Shown here in pieces: positions 33,838 through 42,638 of a stretch of DNA of 64,000 bases (position 1 is its first letter; every line of letters starts with the position of its first letter). The stretch comes from Pseudomonas putida. Its GTDB lineage: Bacteria; Pseudomonadota; Gammaproteobacteria; Pseudomonadales; Pseudomonadaceae. The position numbers and the translations under genes are program-made. The notes beneath the pieces are model-generated. The model saw only the letters and a program-made list of their open reading frames with translations. It was not told the origin of the DNA and did not search any database. Location of the stretch: assembly GCF_003228315.1 (NCBI RefSeq), contig NZ_CP029693.1, positions 248,001 to 312,000 of the forward strand, in the 5' to 3' direction.

Positions 33838-33890
33838 AATAAAAAAGGCCTGCTCCCGTGCTTGTTAAAAGCAGGAGCAGGCCCTCTTTA
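33838..33890 (-). terminator. Intrinsic terminator of the small gene at 33917
   Basis: On the minus strand GGGCCTGCTCCTGCTTTT..GGGAGCAGGCC forms a stem of at least 10 pairs (33847-33883), followed by TTTTTTATT. A textbook Rho-independent terminator, 27 nt after the gene's stop codon. Confidence 0.85.
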
Positions 33891-33916
33891 TATAAGTCAG
33901 TGAAGACTTATTTCAA

Positions 33917-34246
33917 TTAGCAGAACCGGTCAATCACCCGAACTTCATTCTGACCCTGCATCGATCCCCAGGCCTGTTTCAGCGTTTGCAGAACATTACC
34001 GATGAAGTCCTTGTCAGCCGCGGCTTTCTTGCCGACATAGCCATGGCCGCGGCGGTACATCTTCAGGCGGGCCAGCAGGTTCTGGTTGTTCTGGTCGAAC
34101 TCCGCTTCGTGGCTGTGGGGCGACAGGCAGTCGATATGAACGCTGCCCGATTTGCTGATCCAGAGAATATGGCTGTCGAGCGTGTCTTTCTTCGCCGCGA
34201 ACATACGAGCCAGTTCTTCGATAGTCGGTTGATTGTTCAGATTCAT
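33917..34246 (-). CDS. Conserved-looking hypothetical protein, 109 residues
   Basis: I do not recognise the family. The protein has no signal peptide or membrane span. It begins with NLNNQPTIEELARMFAAKKD, has a beta-rich centre (HILWISKSGSVHIDCLSP) and a basic segment (ARLKMYRRGHGYVGKKAA). AGGGGG lies before the ATG at 34246, and the gene ends with its own strong intrinsic terminator, so it is a real monocistronic gene. The fold might be a small regulatory or nucleic-acid-binding protein, but nothing proves it. Confidence 0.7.
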   Translation of the reverse strand: MNLNNQPTIEELARMFAAKKDTLDSHILWISKSGSVHIDCLSPHSHEAEFDQNNQNLLARLKMYRRGHGYVGKKAAADKDFIGNVLQTLKQAWGSMQGQNEVRVIDRFC

Positions 34247-34787
34247 GGTAGAGCCCCCTTGACCATTTGGTGATCTTTCAAAGTTGATTCGCTAAATACA
34301 TGTAGCCCATCGGTTAGTTGATCCCTGGCACCGAAACCAGGACGTCGGCAGTCGTCCGCTGTAAGTGCGGGGTCCTGCGTCTGTTGCATGTAGTCGTGTT
34401 GAATAACTGCTACGCGATTGCGTCACAACGAAGAGAAGCAGCGATTACCTTCAGGCCACTGCCAACCTTTCAAAGGTTGGTCACAAGCTTCATGAGGATG
34501 GATCGCCAGCGCTTCTCGCCCTTGTACTGGACGTTCAGGCCAGGTCAGCTTCTTCAATCTGCCTTGTGGGCAGCGTGCATCCGGAAAAAACAGCTCGGCG
34601 GTCAGACGAGCTTGCTCAAACGTGTTGCCTGTACTCCCGATCGGGGAGACGTCTGCATCATGCAAGGGCAAATCGAAGGCGTCAACGGTTTTGTAGTGAT
34701 TTATTTTCGTCACTACATATTGTCGGACAAAGCTGCGTGGAATTAGAAAAAGAGGGGTGAAAAAGCACCCGAACCGGGTGGTGACGG
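34247..34787. other. 540-nt region without a confident gene
   Basis: Between the hypothetical gene and the GNAT gene. Both strands are open for over 90 codons (plus 34318-34746; minus from about 34715 to 34423), but neither frame has a convincing ribosome site plus family match. It holds a 19-bp palindrome (34462-34480) and a 7-bp inverted repeat GTAGTGA/TCACTAC (34693-34716). It may be a remnant gene or a regulatory segment. Confidence 0.45.
34462..34480. promoter_or_regulatory. 19-bp perfect palindrome
   Basis: CCAACCTTT, C, AAAGGTTGG: nine-base arms around one central base. This symmetry is typical of a dimeric repressor site, though no neighbouring regulator is evident. Confidence 0.45.
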
Positions 34788-35276
34788 CTAAACCGAAAAT
34801 CGGTAAAGGGTGCACGGGTGACCCTGGATCGACTGTTGATGCCGGTTGAAACCCGCTGGGCAGAGGCCTGGCATCACCTTGGCCCAGAACGCCCGGGCGC
34901 AAGAATTCGCATCGACATGGAAAATCTGCCACTGACCGGGAAACCGGCTCAAGAGGGTGGAAACGACAAATTTTGCGACACCCTGGCCACGGAAACATCG
35001 CGCGACGAAGAGGTAGCCGATGTTGTGTTCGGCGTCGGGCAGGTGAATGTCGTTGTCCAGGGTCACAAAACCGGCCAGTTCGCCGTCGACGCGGATCAGC
35101 CATGGCTGGGTCGCGGGATCGCGCCAGTAGTCCGTCATCGGTTGCAGGCCGAAAAAACCGTGGGCACCCAGTTTCAGCGGCAACCACTCGCTGAAGTCGT
35201 ATGTGTAGAACTGCATCAGGTTTTCGATGGTCTGGAGTTCGTCGCGGTGGGCGGGGTGCAGTTCTATCGAGGGCAT
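34788..35276 (-). CDS. GNAT-family N-acetyltransferase
   Basis: A 162-residue acetyltransferase. NIGYLFVARCFRGQGVAKFVVSTLLSRFPG near residue 85-115 contains the acetyl-CoA pyrophosphate motif RGQGVA, and the beta strand LAGFVTLDNDIH precedes it. The substrate is unknown. AGGAGCCC lies before the ATG at 35276. It is followed by the uncalled region and preceded by topB. Confidence 0.85.
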   Translation of the reverse strand: MPSIELHPAHRDELQTIENLMQFYTYDFSEWLPLKLGAHGFFGLQPMTDYWRDPATQPWLIRVDGELAGFVTLDNDIHLPDAEHNIGYLFVARCFRGQGVAKFVVSTLLSRFPGQWQIFHVDANSCARAFWAKVMPGLCPAGFNRHQQSIQGHPCTLYRFSV

Positions 35277-35324
35277 GCTGATGGGCTCCTGATTGGGTGC
35301 ACCCTCAGTATGGTCGATAGGCCC

Positions 35325-37274
35325 TTAAGCCTTGCTTGACGGTTTTGCGCTGCGTTTGTTGCCGGTACCAGTCTTGCGCTTGGCTGGCTTGCGCTTGTTT
35401 TTCCAGGGTGTGGCACCGCGCCCGGCAGGGCTGGCCGGACCGCTGATGGTCAGGTTCAGACCGGCGCAGCGAGCCACCTGTTTGCTCATCCACGCCGCCT
35501 GTTTGGTGACGAACTCTTCAAGGCTCATTTCCCCGCTCTGCACCATGTCCAGTGCCTGTTCCCAGATCGCCGTGGTGCCCGGATCGGCAATCGCCCTTGG
35601 CACGGCATCAATCAGGCTGAAAGCGGCGGGCGTGGCAGACAGCGCCTTGCCGTTCTTGACCAGATAACCTCTATCGAGCAAGCCCTGGATGATCGAAGCG
35701 CGTGTCGCCTCGGTGCCGATGCCCGTGGTGTCCTTGAGTTTCTGCTTGAGCAGTGGATCTTCCACCAGTTTGGCGACGTTCTTCATCGCCTTGATCAGGT
35801 CACCCTCGGTGAAGGGCTTCGGCGGCTGGGTCCAGAGGTCCTTGAGCTGCACGTTATCTATCGCGCAATCGATGCCTTCCTTGAGGTTGGGCAGGGTTTG
35901 CGGGGCGGGGGCTTCACGGCCCTTGGCGGGTGCAAGCGCCTCGGGCAGGGCACGTTTCCAGCCCGGCTCGACGATCTGCTTGCCGACGGCGCGCAAGGCT
36001 TCACCCGCACAATCGAAGTCGGCCTGGGTGCGATCGTATTCGTGATTGGGCAGGAATTGCGCCAGATAGCGTGCGCGAATCAGCGTGTAGACCGCGCGGT
36101 GCTTGCCGGTCAGGCGCTCCAGGTTTTTTGCCGCCGCGGTGGGAATGATCCCGTGGTGCGCGCTGACCTTGGCATCGTTCCAGGCCCGTGAGCGGCGTTG
36201 CTGCTCCAGGTGATCGCGCAGGGCGTCGAGCGCAGGGTCGGCCTGGCGCAACGCCGCCAGGATGGCCGGCGCTTCGCTGTGCTGGCTCAGTGGCAGGTAG
36301 CCGCAATCGCTGCGTGGGTAAGTGATGACCTTGTGGGTTTCGTAGAGCGCCTGCGCGATATCCAGGGTTTCCTGGGCGCCCAGCCCGAGCTTCTTCGAGC
36401 AAACCTCCTGCAGGGTGCCCAGGTCGAACGGCAGCGGTGCCACTTCGCGCATGCGCTCGGTTCGCAGCTTGATCACCCTTGCGCTCGCCGCCCCCATCAT
36501 GGCCGTCGCCGCCTGCCGGGCCCTTGCCTGATTCAGGCAACGGTCCTGATCGTCACAAAGATCGGCAGGTGCACGCCATTGCGCAGTGAACGCGGTGCCG
36601 TCATGCAGCAGGTGTACGTCGATGGCCCAGTAGGGCACCGGTACGAAATCGGCGATGCTGCGGTCGCGGTCCACCACCAGGCGCAGGGTCGGGGTTTGCA
36701 CCCGACCGACCGGCAACACCCCTTGATAGCCCGACTGGCGCCCCAGCAGGGTGAACAGCCGGCTCATGTTCATGCCGATCAGCCAGTCGGCCCGACTGCG
36801 GCCCAGCGCCGAATGGTAGAGGCTGAAGGTCTCGGCGCCCGGCTTGAGCGCGGCGAGGGCCTTGCGGATCGAGGCATCGTCCAGTGCCGACAGCCACAGG
36901 CGGCGGATCGGCCCGCGATAGCGGCAATGTTCCACCAGTTCCCGGGCGATCATCTCGCCCTCGCGGTCGGCGTCGGTGGCGATGACCAATTCGGACGCTT
37001 CACCGAGCAGGCGCTTGACCGCCTTGTACTGGCTGGCGGTACGCGGCTTGACGGTCATTTTCCATTTGTCCGGGATGATCGGCAGGTCGGCCAGCACCCA
37101 GCGCTTGTAGCGTGCGTCGTACGCGTCCGGCGGCGCGGTTTCCAGCAGATGGCCAATGCACCAGGTCACCGTGACGTCCGTTCCCAGCCAGCAGCCGTCG
37201 CCACGGCGCCTGGCGCCCAGCACGGCTGCAATGTCTTTGGCCTGGGAGGGTTTTTCACAGAGGTACAGCCGCAT
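35325..37274 (-). CDS. topB: DNA topoisomerase III
   Basis: A 649-residue type IA topoisomerase. The Toprim domain opens the protein (MRLYLCEKPSQAKDIAAVLGA) with ATDADREGEMIARELVEHC near residue 100. PVGRVQTPTLRLVVDRD and the active-site region ITYPRSDCGYLP carry the catalytic Tyr. The C-terminal tail is very basic (Lys/Arg-rich), probably for DNA contact. It decatenates DNA and resolves replication intermediates. An alternative ATG nine bases upstream (37283) would add MVV. Confidence 0.94.
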   Translation of the reverse strand: MRLYLCEKPSQAKDIAAVLGARRRGDGCWLGTDVTVTWCIGHLLETAPPDAYDARYKRWVLADLPIIPDKWKMTVKPRTASQYKAVKRLLGEASELVIATDADREGEMIARELVEHCRYRGPIRRLWLSALDDASIRKALAALKPGAETFSLYHSALGRSRADWLIGMNMSRLFTLLGRQSGYQGVLPVGRVQTPTLRLVVDRDRSIADFVPVPYWAIDVHLLHDGTAFTAQWRAPADLCDDQDRCLNQARARQAATAMMGAASARVIKLRTERMREVAPLPFDLGTLQEVCSKKLGLGAQETLDIAQALYETHKVITYPRSDCGYLPLSQHSEAPAILAALRQADPALDALRDHLEQQRRSRAWNDAKVSAHHGIIPTAAAKNLERLTGKHRAVYTLIRARYLAQFLPNHEYDRTQADFDCAGEALRAVGKQIVEPGWKRALPEALAPAKGREAPAPQTLPNLKEGIDCAIDNVQLKDLWTQPPKPFTEGDLIKAMKNVAKLVEDPLLKQKLKDTTGIGTEATRASIIQGLLDRGYLVKNGKALSATPAAFSLIDAVPRAIADPGTTAIWEQALDMVQSGEMSLEEFVTKQAAWMSKQVARCAGLNLTISGPASPAGRGATPWKNKRKPAKRKTGTGNKRSAKPSSKA

Positions 37275-37472
37275 AACCACCATCGTCGATCAGTGTCCGG
37301 GAGGTGCACAGAATGGCGGGAGTTGAGCGTTGGGGCAATCTTTATCTGTATGGATGTACAGTTTTTGCCATGACCGGATAAGCAGTCCGTTTGGCTGTGT
37401 GGCCGTCGTAGAAGGGGAATTTGGGTTATACCGTATACATCGTGGTCTCAGGTTTTGGGGCCGCTGCGCAGC

Positions 37473-37500
37473 CCATCGCGAGCAAGCTTTGCTCCCACAA
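37473..37500. repeat. Single REP element
   Basis: CATCGCGAGCAAGCTTTGC followed by TCCCACAA, one unpaired REP between topB and the DUF427 gene. No inverted partner is within 150 nt, unlike all the other REPs in the window. Confidence 0.75.
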
Positions 37501-37533
37501 CGCGGTCAAACTTCCTCATGAGGAACGAACTCC

Positions 37534-37902
37534 ATGAAAAGCACCGGTCCCAGTCCTGTCATCACTATCGCCGAGCAACCCGGCTGTCTGCTGGTGAAGT
37601 TCCACGGTATCCAGGTGGCCGCGTCCTCGCGCGCGCTGGTGCTGCTGGAAGCCAATTACCCGCCGGTGTATTACGTGCCGCGCGAGGACATCGACGAGAA
37701 GTATTACGCCCGCACCGACCACACCAGCTACTGCCCGTACAAGGGCGATGCCAGTTATTTCAGCCTGCAGGTGCCGGGGCATGAAGGGGCGAATGCGGTG
37801 TGGAGTTACGAGAACCCCAAGGTGTCGGTAGAGCAGATCCGTGAATACATGGCGTTTTATCCGGATCAGGTGAAGTTCGAGGTCGTCGAACTCGATGAGT
37901 GA
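37534..37902 (+). CDS. DUF427 domain protein
   Basis: A 122-residue protein that fits the DUF427 family: NYPPVYYVPREDIDEKYYARTDHTSYCPYKGDASYFSL near residue 48-85, then VWSYENPKVSVEQIREYMAFYPDQVKFEV. The function is not established. GAGGAACGAACTCC precedes the ATG. Confidence 0.85.
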   Translation: MKSTGPSPVITIAEQPGCLLVKFHGIQVAASSRALVLLEANYPPVYYVPREDIDEKYYARTDHTSYCPYKGDASYFSLQVPGHEGANAVWSYENPKVSVEQIREYMAFYPDQVKFEVVELDE

Positions 37903-37921
37903 GTCTCACACCACCCAATCA

Positions 37922-38012
37922 CTGTAGGAGCGAGCCTGCTCGCGATAGCGTCAGATCAGTCACCAGTGATGGTGCTGTTCCACCGCTATCGCGAGCATGC
38001 TCGCTCCTACAG
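37922..38012. repeat. REPIN (paired inverted REP)
   Basis: A paired REP between the convergent DUF427 and MFS genes. One arm carries CATGC in place of CCTGC. Confidence 0.88.
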
Positions 38013-38021
38013 GTTGTGTAT

Positions 38022-39644
38022 TCAGTTCTTGTTCAGATCCACATTGCGCGTCTCACGCAGGCAAATCATCCCCACCACCAGGCTCACCCCGGTAATCAAT
38101 ACCGGGTACCACAGCCCGTAGAAGATATCCCCGGTATACACCACCAGCGCGAACGACACGGTCGGCAGGAAACCACCGAACCAGCCGTTGCCGATGTGGT
38201 AGGGCAGGGACATGGAGGTGTAGCGGATGCGGGTCGGGAACAGTTCGACCATCAGCGCCGCCAGCGGGCCGTAGCACATGGCGGAGATGACGATCAGCGC
38301 GACAATCAGCGCCACGATCATCGGTTTGTTGATCTGCTGCATGTCGGCCTGCTGCGGATAGCCGGCCAGGGTCACTGCGCCACGCAGGGCCGCTTCGTCG
38401 AAGCCGTCGATCTTCGCGTCACCCACGCTCACTTGCACGCCGCTGCCGGCCGGTGCCGCTTCGCTGTGATACGGCAGGCCCTGCTTGACGAGAAAGGTCT
38501 TGACCTTGTCGCACGGGCTGTCGAATTTGGCCTTGCCCACCGGGTCGAACTGGAAGGTGCAGGTGGCAGGGTCCGCGGTCACGGTGATCGGTGCCTGGCG
38601 GCTGGCCTGGTCGATGGCCGGGTTGGCGTAGTGGGCCAGGGTCTTGAAGATCGGGAAGTACAGCGCAGTGGCCAGCAACAGGCCGAGCATCAGCACCGGT
38701 TTGCGCCCGACCTTGTCCGACAGCCAGCCGAAGAAAATGAAGAACGGCGCGCCAATGGTCACGCTGACGATCAGCAAGCCGTTGGCCACGGCGGGGTCCA
38801 TTTTCAGGAACTGGGTGAGGAAGAACAGCACGTAGAACTGCGCCGCGTAGAAGGTCACCGCCTGCCCGGCGTTGATGCTGAACAGGGCGATCAGCACCAC
38901 CTTGAGGTTTTCCCACTTGCCGAAGGAATCGCGGATCGGCGACTTGCAGAGCTTGCCTTCCTCTTTCATTTTCACGAAGGCCGGCGATTCGTGCAGGCTC
39001 AGGCGAATCCAGGTCGAGATGCCCAGCAGAATGATCGAGAACAGGAACGGAATGCGCCAGCCCCAGACTTCGAACTGATCGCCGGTGAAGTAACGGCAAC
39101 CGAGCACCACCAGCAACGACAGCAGCAGGCCGAGGGTGGCGGTGGACTGAATCCAGCTGGTGTGGAAACCGCGTTTGCCAACCGGCGCGTGTTCCGCGAC
39201 GTAGGTGGCGGCGCCGCCATACTCACCGCCCAGGGCCAGACCCTGAAGCATGCGCAGCACCACGAGGATGATCGGCGCGGCGATGCCAATGCTGGCGTAG
39301 GTCGGCAGCAAGCCCACGCAGAAGGTCGCCAGGCCCATGAGAATGATGGTGGCGAGGAAGGTGTATTTACGTCCGATCATGTCCCCCAACCGACCGAACA
39401 CCAGCGCGCCGAACGGCCTGACGATAAAGCCGGCGGCAAAGGCCATCAGGGCAAAGATGAACGCCGTGGTGTCGTTGACCCCGGCGAAGAACTGCTTGCT
39501 GATCACCGCCGCGAGGGCGCCATAGAGGAAGAAGTCATACCACTCGAACACCGTGCCGAGCGACGAGGCGAAGATGACTTTCTGGGTTTCCTGGCTGGTG
39601 CCCGCGCTGCGCACGGCGTCCAGGGGCTGAACATGTTCTGACAT
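38022..39644 (-). CDS. MFS transporter of the metabolite:H+ symporter type with a large loop
   Basis: A 540-residue inner-membrane protein. Early motifs SLGTVFEWYDFFLYGALAAVI and GFIVRPFGALVFGRLGDMIGRKYTF match the MHS branch (KgtP, ShiA, ProP relatives). Between spans seven/eight and the following ones lies an insertion of about 100 soluble residues (from YANPAIDQASRQ to PQQADMQQINKP) with two Cys, which should face the periplasm. Start at 39644 follows GAGGGAT; the open frame upstream runs into a REPIN. It sits beside a GMC oxidoreductase, so its substrate may be an alcohol or acid, but this is inference. Confidence 0.86.
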   Translation of the reverse strand: MSEHVQPLDAVRSAGTSQETQKVIFASSLGTVFEWYDFFLYGALAAVISKQFFAGVNDTTAFIFALMAFAAGFIVRPFGALVFGRLGDMIGRKYTFLATIILMGLATFCVGLLPTYASIGIAAPIILVVLRMLQGLALGGEYGGAATYVAEHAPVGKRGFHTSWIQSTATLGLLLSLLVVLGCRYFTGDQFEVWGWRIPFLFSIILLGISTWIRLSLHESPAFVKMKEEGKLCKSPIRDSFGKWENLKVVLIALFSINAGQAVTFYAAQFYVLFFLTQFLKMDPAVANGLLIVSVTIGAPFFIFFGWLSDKVGRKPVLMLGLLLATALYFPIFKTLAHYANPAIDQASRQAPITVTADPATCTFQFDPVGKAKFDSPCDKVKTFLVKQGLPYHSEAAPAGSGVQVSVGDAKIDGFDEAALRGAVTLAGYPQQADMQQINKPMIVALIVALIVISAMCYGPLAALMVELFPTRIRYTSMSLPYHIGNGWFGGFLPTVSFALVVYTGDIFYGLWYPVLITGVSLVVGMICLRETRNVDLNKN

Positions 39645-39742
39645 ATCGGTATCCCTCACAGTGATTGTTTTTGTTGTTCCACTGTCGGCGCCTGCCTTGT
39701 GGGCGGGTGCCGCTACTTCGATGTATCGGGTGTACTCGTTAC

Positions 39743-39844
39743 TTGTAGGAGCGAGCCTGCTCGCGATGGTCGTCAACGATAACGCTATAAACCTGACACC
39801 CACGTACGTGCTCAGGTTCATCGCGAGCAGGCTCGCTCCTACAG
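39743..39844. repeat. REPIN (paired inverted REP)
   Basis: A paired REP between the MFS start and the GMC oxidoreductase stop, both minus-strand genes, so it may lie inside one transcript. Confidence 0.9.
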
Positions 39845-39858
39845 GGTGCGTGCAGAAT

Positions 39859-41505
39859 TCAGGGATGTGCGACCAGTTCCATTGTCGGGGTGATGCTCCT
39901 TGTGTCGGGATTAAGGATCAGCTCTGCAGCCTTCTCCGCGATCATCAGCGTAGGCGAACAGGTATTGCCCGAGGTGATGTTCGGCATGATCGAGGCATCA
40001 GCGATGCGCAGGCCGGGAATGCCATGGACACGCAACTGGGCGTCGACCACCGCATCGGCGTCGTTGCCCATCCGGCAAGTCCCCACCGGATGGAAAATCG
40101 TGGTGCCAATCCGGGCGGCGGCTTCGTGCAGTTGTTCTTCACTTTGCAGGCTGTCGCCGGGCAGGTATTCGACGGGCTTGAACGCTTTCAGGGCCGGTGC
40201 GGCGACGATGCGCCGGGTCAGGCGAATGGCATCGGCGGCGACGCGCAAGTCCTCTGGGTGGCTCAGGTAATTGGGTTGAATCAGCGGCGCTTGCCGGGGA
40301 TCGGTGGAGCGGATTTCAACTTTGCCACGGCTGTGCGGGCGCAAATCGCAGACCGACGCGGTAAAGGCCGGGAAGTTGTGCAGCGGCTCACCAAAACGCT
40401 CCAGCGACAGCGGTTGCACGTGGTATTCGAGATTGGCCGAAGTCTGTTCCGGCCCCGAGCGGGCAAAGGCGCCTAGCTGACTCGGCGCCATGGACAGCGG
40501 GCCACTGCGGTCATACAGATACCGCAGGCCCATGCCCATCTTGCCCCACAGACTGCCCGCGATCTGGTTGAGGGTACGAGCGTTCTCCAGTTTGTAGATC
40601 AGCCGCAATTGCAGGTGATCCTGCAAGTTGCCGCCCACGCCCGGCAGTTCATGCACAACACCGATGCCCAGCCGTTGCAACAGCGGGCGAGGGCCTACTC
40701 CTGAGCGCTGCAGGATGCTCGGTGAACCCACGGAGCCGGCGCACAGGATGATTTCCTTGCGCGCCTTGAACGTCTGCGCCTGACCTTGCCAGCGCACGCT
40801 CACTGCCGAGGCCCGGGCGTTTTCCAGCAATACGCGGTCAACCTCGACCCCGGTCAGCACGGTCAGGTTGGCGCGATGGCGAATCGGTTTGAGAAAGGCC
40901 TTGGCCGCGTTCCAGCGCACGCCGGCCTTCTGGTTGACCTGGAAGTAGCCGCAGCCTTCGTTATCGCCCTGGTTGAAGTCATCGATGCTGGCGATACCGC
41001 TTTGCTCGGCGGCGTTGCGAAAGGCATCGAGAATCGGCCACGACAGGCGCTGGCGTTCGACACGCCAGTCACCGCTGGCGCCATGGAATTCGGAGTCGCC
41101 GGCAAAGTGGTTTTCGCTTTTCTTGAACAGCGGCAACACATCCTGCCAGCGCCAGCCGGGGTTGCCCTCGGCGGCCCAGCGGTCGTAGTCGCCGGCCTGG
41201 CCGCGCATGTAGATCATGCCGTTGATGGAAGAACAGCCGCCCAGCACCTTGCCGCGCGGGTAGCTCAGGGTGCGACCTTGCAGGCCGGGTTGCGCTTCGG
41301 TCTTGAAGCACCAGTCGGTGCGCGGGTTGCCAATGCAGAACAGGTAGCCGACCGGGATGTGAATCCATGCATAGTTATCGCGGCCACCGGCTTCGAGCAG
41401 CAGCACCCGGTGTTGCGGGTTGGCCGACAGCCGATTGGCCAGCAGGCAGCCCGCCGGGCCGGCGCCGACCACGATGTAGTCGTAGGCATCTTGGGTAGCT
41501 TGCAT
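39859..41505 (-). CDS. GMC-family flavin oxidoreductase (choline dehydrogenase-like)
   Basis: A 548-residue FAD enzyme. YDYIVVGAGPAGCLLANRLS at residues 8-27 binds ADP of FAD; PRGKVLGGCSSINGMIYMRG near 83 and CAGSVGSPSILQRSGVGP near 255 are the two GMC signatures; TIFHPVGTCRMGND near 475 has the catalytic His. Such enzymes oxidise primary alcohols or choline-like compounds to aldehydes. No betaine aldehyde dehydrogenase gene is nearby, so choline is not supported. A LysR gene diverges from it and likely controls it. Confidence 0.9.
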   Translation of the reverse strand: MQATQDAYDYIVVGAGPAGCLLANRLSANPQHRVLLLEAGGRDNYAWIHIPVGYLFCIGNPRTDWCFKTEAQPGLQGRTLSYPRGKVLGGCSSINGMIYMRGQAGDYDRWAAEGNPGWRWQDVLPLFKKSENHFAGDSEFHGASGDWRVERQRLSWPILDAFRNAAEQSGIASIDDFNQGDNEGCGYFQVNQKAGVRWNAAKAFLKPIRHRANLTVLTGVEVDRVLLENARASAVSVRWQGQAQTFKARKEIILCAGSVGSPSILQRSGVGPRPLLQRLGIGVVHELPGVGGNLQDHLQLRLIYKLENARTLNQIAGSLWGKMGMGLRYLYDRSGPLSMAPSQLGAFARSGPEQTSANLEYHVQPLSLERFGEPLHNFPAFTASVCDLRPHSRGKVEIRSTDPRQAPLIQPNYLSHPEDLRVAADAIRLTRRIVAAPALKAFKPVEYLPGDSLQSEEQLHEAAARIGTTIFHPVGTCRMGNDADAVVDAQLRVHGIPGLRIADASIMPNITSGNTCSPTLMIAEKAAELILNPDTRSITPTMELVAHP

Positions 41506-41637
41506 CCCTGACCTCGTATTGTTTTTCTTGTTGGGTCCATCCTAGTTGTTAGCTTTCGTTTAAAAAATGTTAGTTTTTGCGCAGCCGCTGTTTGTTTTTA
41601 AACAGCGGGATCGATCACCAGGCCCCAAGGAAGATTC

Positions 41638-42534
41638 ATGTTCGACTGGAATGACCTGCGGTTTTTTCTCGAACTACAGCGCAGCGGGCGTTTGCTCACG
41701 GCGGCTCGCCGGCTGAACACCACCCACGCGACGGTGGCGCGGCACATTGAGGCCATCGAAAAGAGCCTCGGCACTGCATTGTTCGTGCAGCACGCCCAAG
41801 GCTACGAAATGACGCCGGCGGGCGAAGCGCTGCTCAAGCACGCCGAGGCCATGGAAAACGTCGCGCTGCTGGCCCAGGAAGAAATCACCCAGTCCACCGC
41901 GCCGCTGGGCAAGATCCGCGTCGGGGTCACGGAGGGCCTGGGCATCATGTTCCTGGCCAGTCGCATGAACGGGCTGTTCGAACGTTATCCGGGGCTGGAG
42001 GTGGAACTGGTGGCGGTGCCGCGCTTCGTCAGCATCCTCAACCGCGAGGCGGAAATCAGCATTCACCTGGAACGCCCGGCCGCCGACATGCTGGTCACAC
42101 GCAAGCTCACGGACTATCGCCTGGCGCTTTATGCCAGCCAGGACTACCTCGACAAGGCACCGCCGCTGCGCAGTCGCGAAGACCTGGGGCGGCATGCCTG
42201 GATCGGCTACGTCGACGACCTGCTGTTCAGCCAGGAACTCATGTTCCTCAACAGCTTCTGCCGCAACCCGCAGGTGGTCTTCCACAGCACCAGCGTCATC
42301 GCCCAGCAACAGGCCGCCCGCGCCGGCCTGGGGATTGCCGTGCTGCCGTGCTACATGGCCAGCGCCGACCCCGGCCTGGTGCCGCTGTTTGCCGAGGAAA
42401 GCATCCTGCGCAGCTACTGGATCAGCACCCGGCGCGAACTGCACAAGTCCGTGCGGCTGCGGGTGATGTGGGATTACGTGGTGGAGTTGTGTGAGCGCGA
42501 GCAGGACCTGCTGTTGGGCCACACCCCCCTGTAG
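41638..42534 (+). CDS. LysR-family regulator divergent from the GMC oxidoreductase
   Basis: A 298-residue LysR protein. The winged helix-turn-helix is residues 1-60 (MFDWNDLRFFLELQRSGRLL, THATVARHIEAIEKSLGTAL). It has the effector domain start KIRVGVTEGLG near 97. AAGGAAG precedes the ATG. The TAG stop (42532-42534) lies inside the CTGTAG of a REPIN, so the repeat supplies the end of the gene. It probably regulates the divergent oxidoreductase and transporter genes. Confidence 0.9.
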   Translation: MFDWNDLRFFLELQRSGRLLTAARRLNTTHATVARHIEAIEKSLGTALFVQHAQGYEMTPAGEALLKHAEAMENVALLAQEEITQSTAPLGKIRVGVTEGLGIMFLASRMNGLFERYPGLEVELVAVPRFVSILNREAEISIHLERPAADMLVTRKLTDYRLALYASQDYLDKAPPLRSREDLGRHAWIGYVDDLLFSQELMFLNSFCRNPQVVFHSTSVIAQQQAARAGLGIAVLPCYMASADPGLVPLFAEESILRSYWISTRRELHKSVRLRVMWDYVVELCEREQDLLLGHTPL

Positions 42535-42612
42535 GAGCAATGCTTGCTCGCGATGAACGATAACGCCGTGTGCCTGAATTGACGCCATCGCGAGCAAGCT
42601 TTGCTCCTACAG
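42529..42612. repeat. REPIN (paired inverted REP)
   Basis: A paired REP of the CAAGC-core subtype, about 84 nt. Its left end overlaps the last codons of the LysR gene and provides its stop codon. Confidence 0.88.
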
Positions 42613-42638
42613 GTGTTGGTTGTCGTGCAAGGCGTGTT

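Noticed and set aside
34318..34746. 142-codon plus-strand frame as a gene
   Set aside because: No ribosome site, no recognisable domain, and the opposite strand is equally open; left as an uncertain region.
37899..39641. 580-codon plus-strand frame opposite the MFS transporter
   Set aside because: It starts in a REPIN and lacks any recognisable domain; the minus-strand protein has clear MFS signatures.
39859..41505. Calling the GMC oxidoreductase choline dehydrogenase (betA)
   Set aside because: No betaine aldehyde dehydrogenase, betI or choline transporter is adjacent, and GMC enzymes are diverse.
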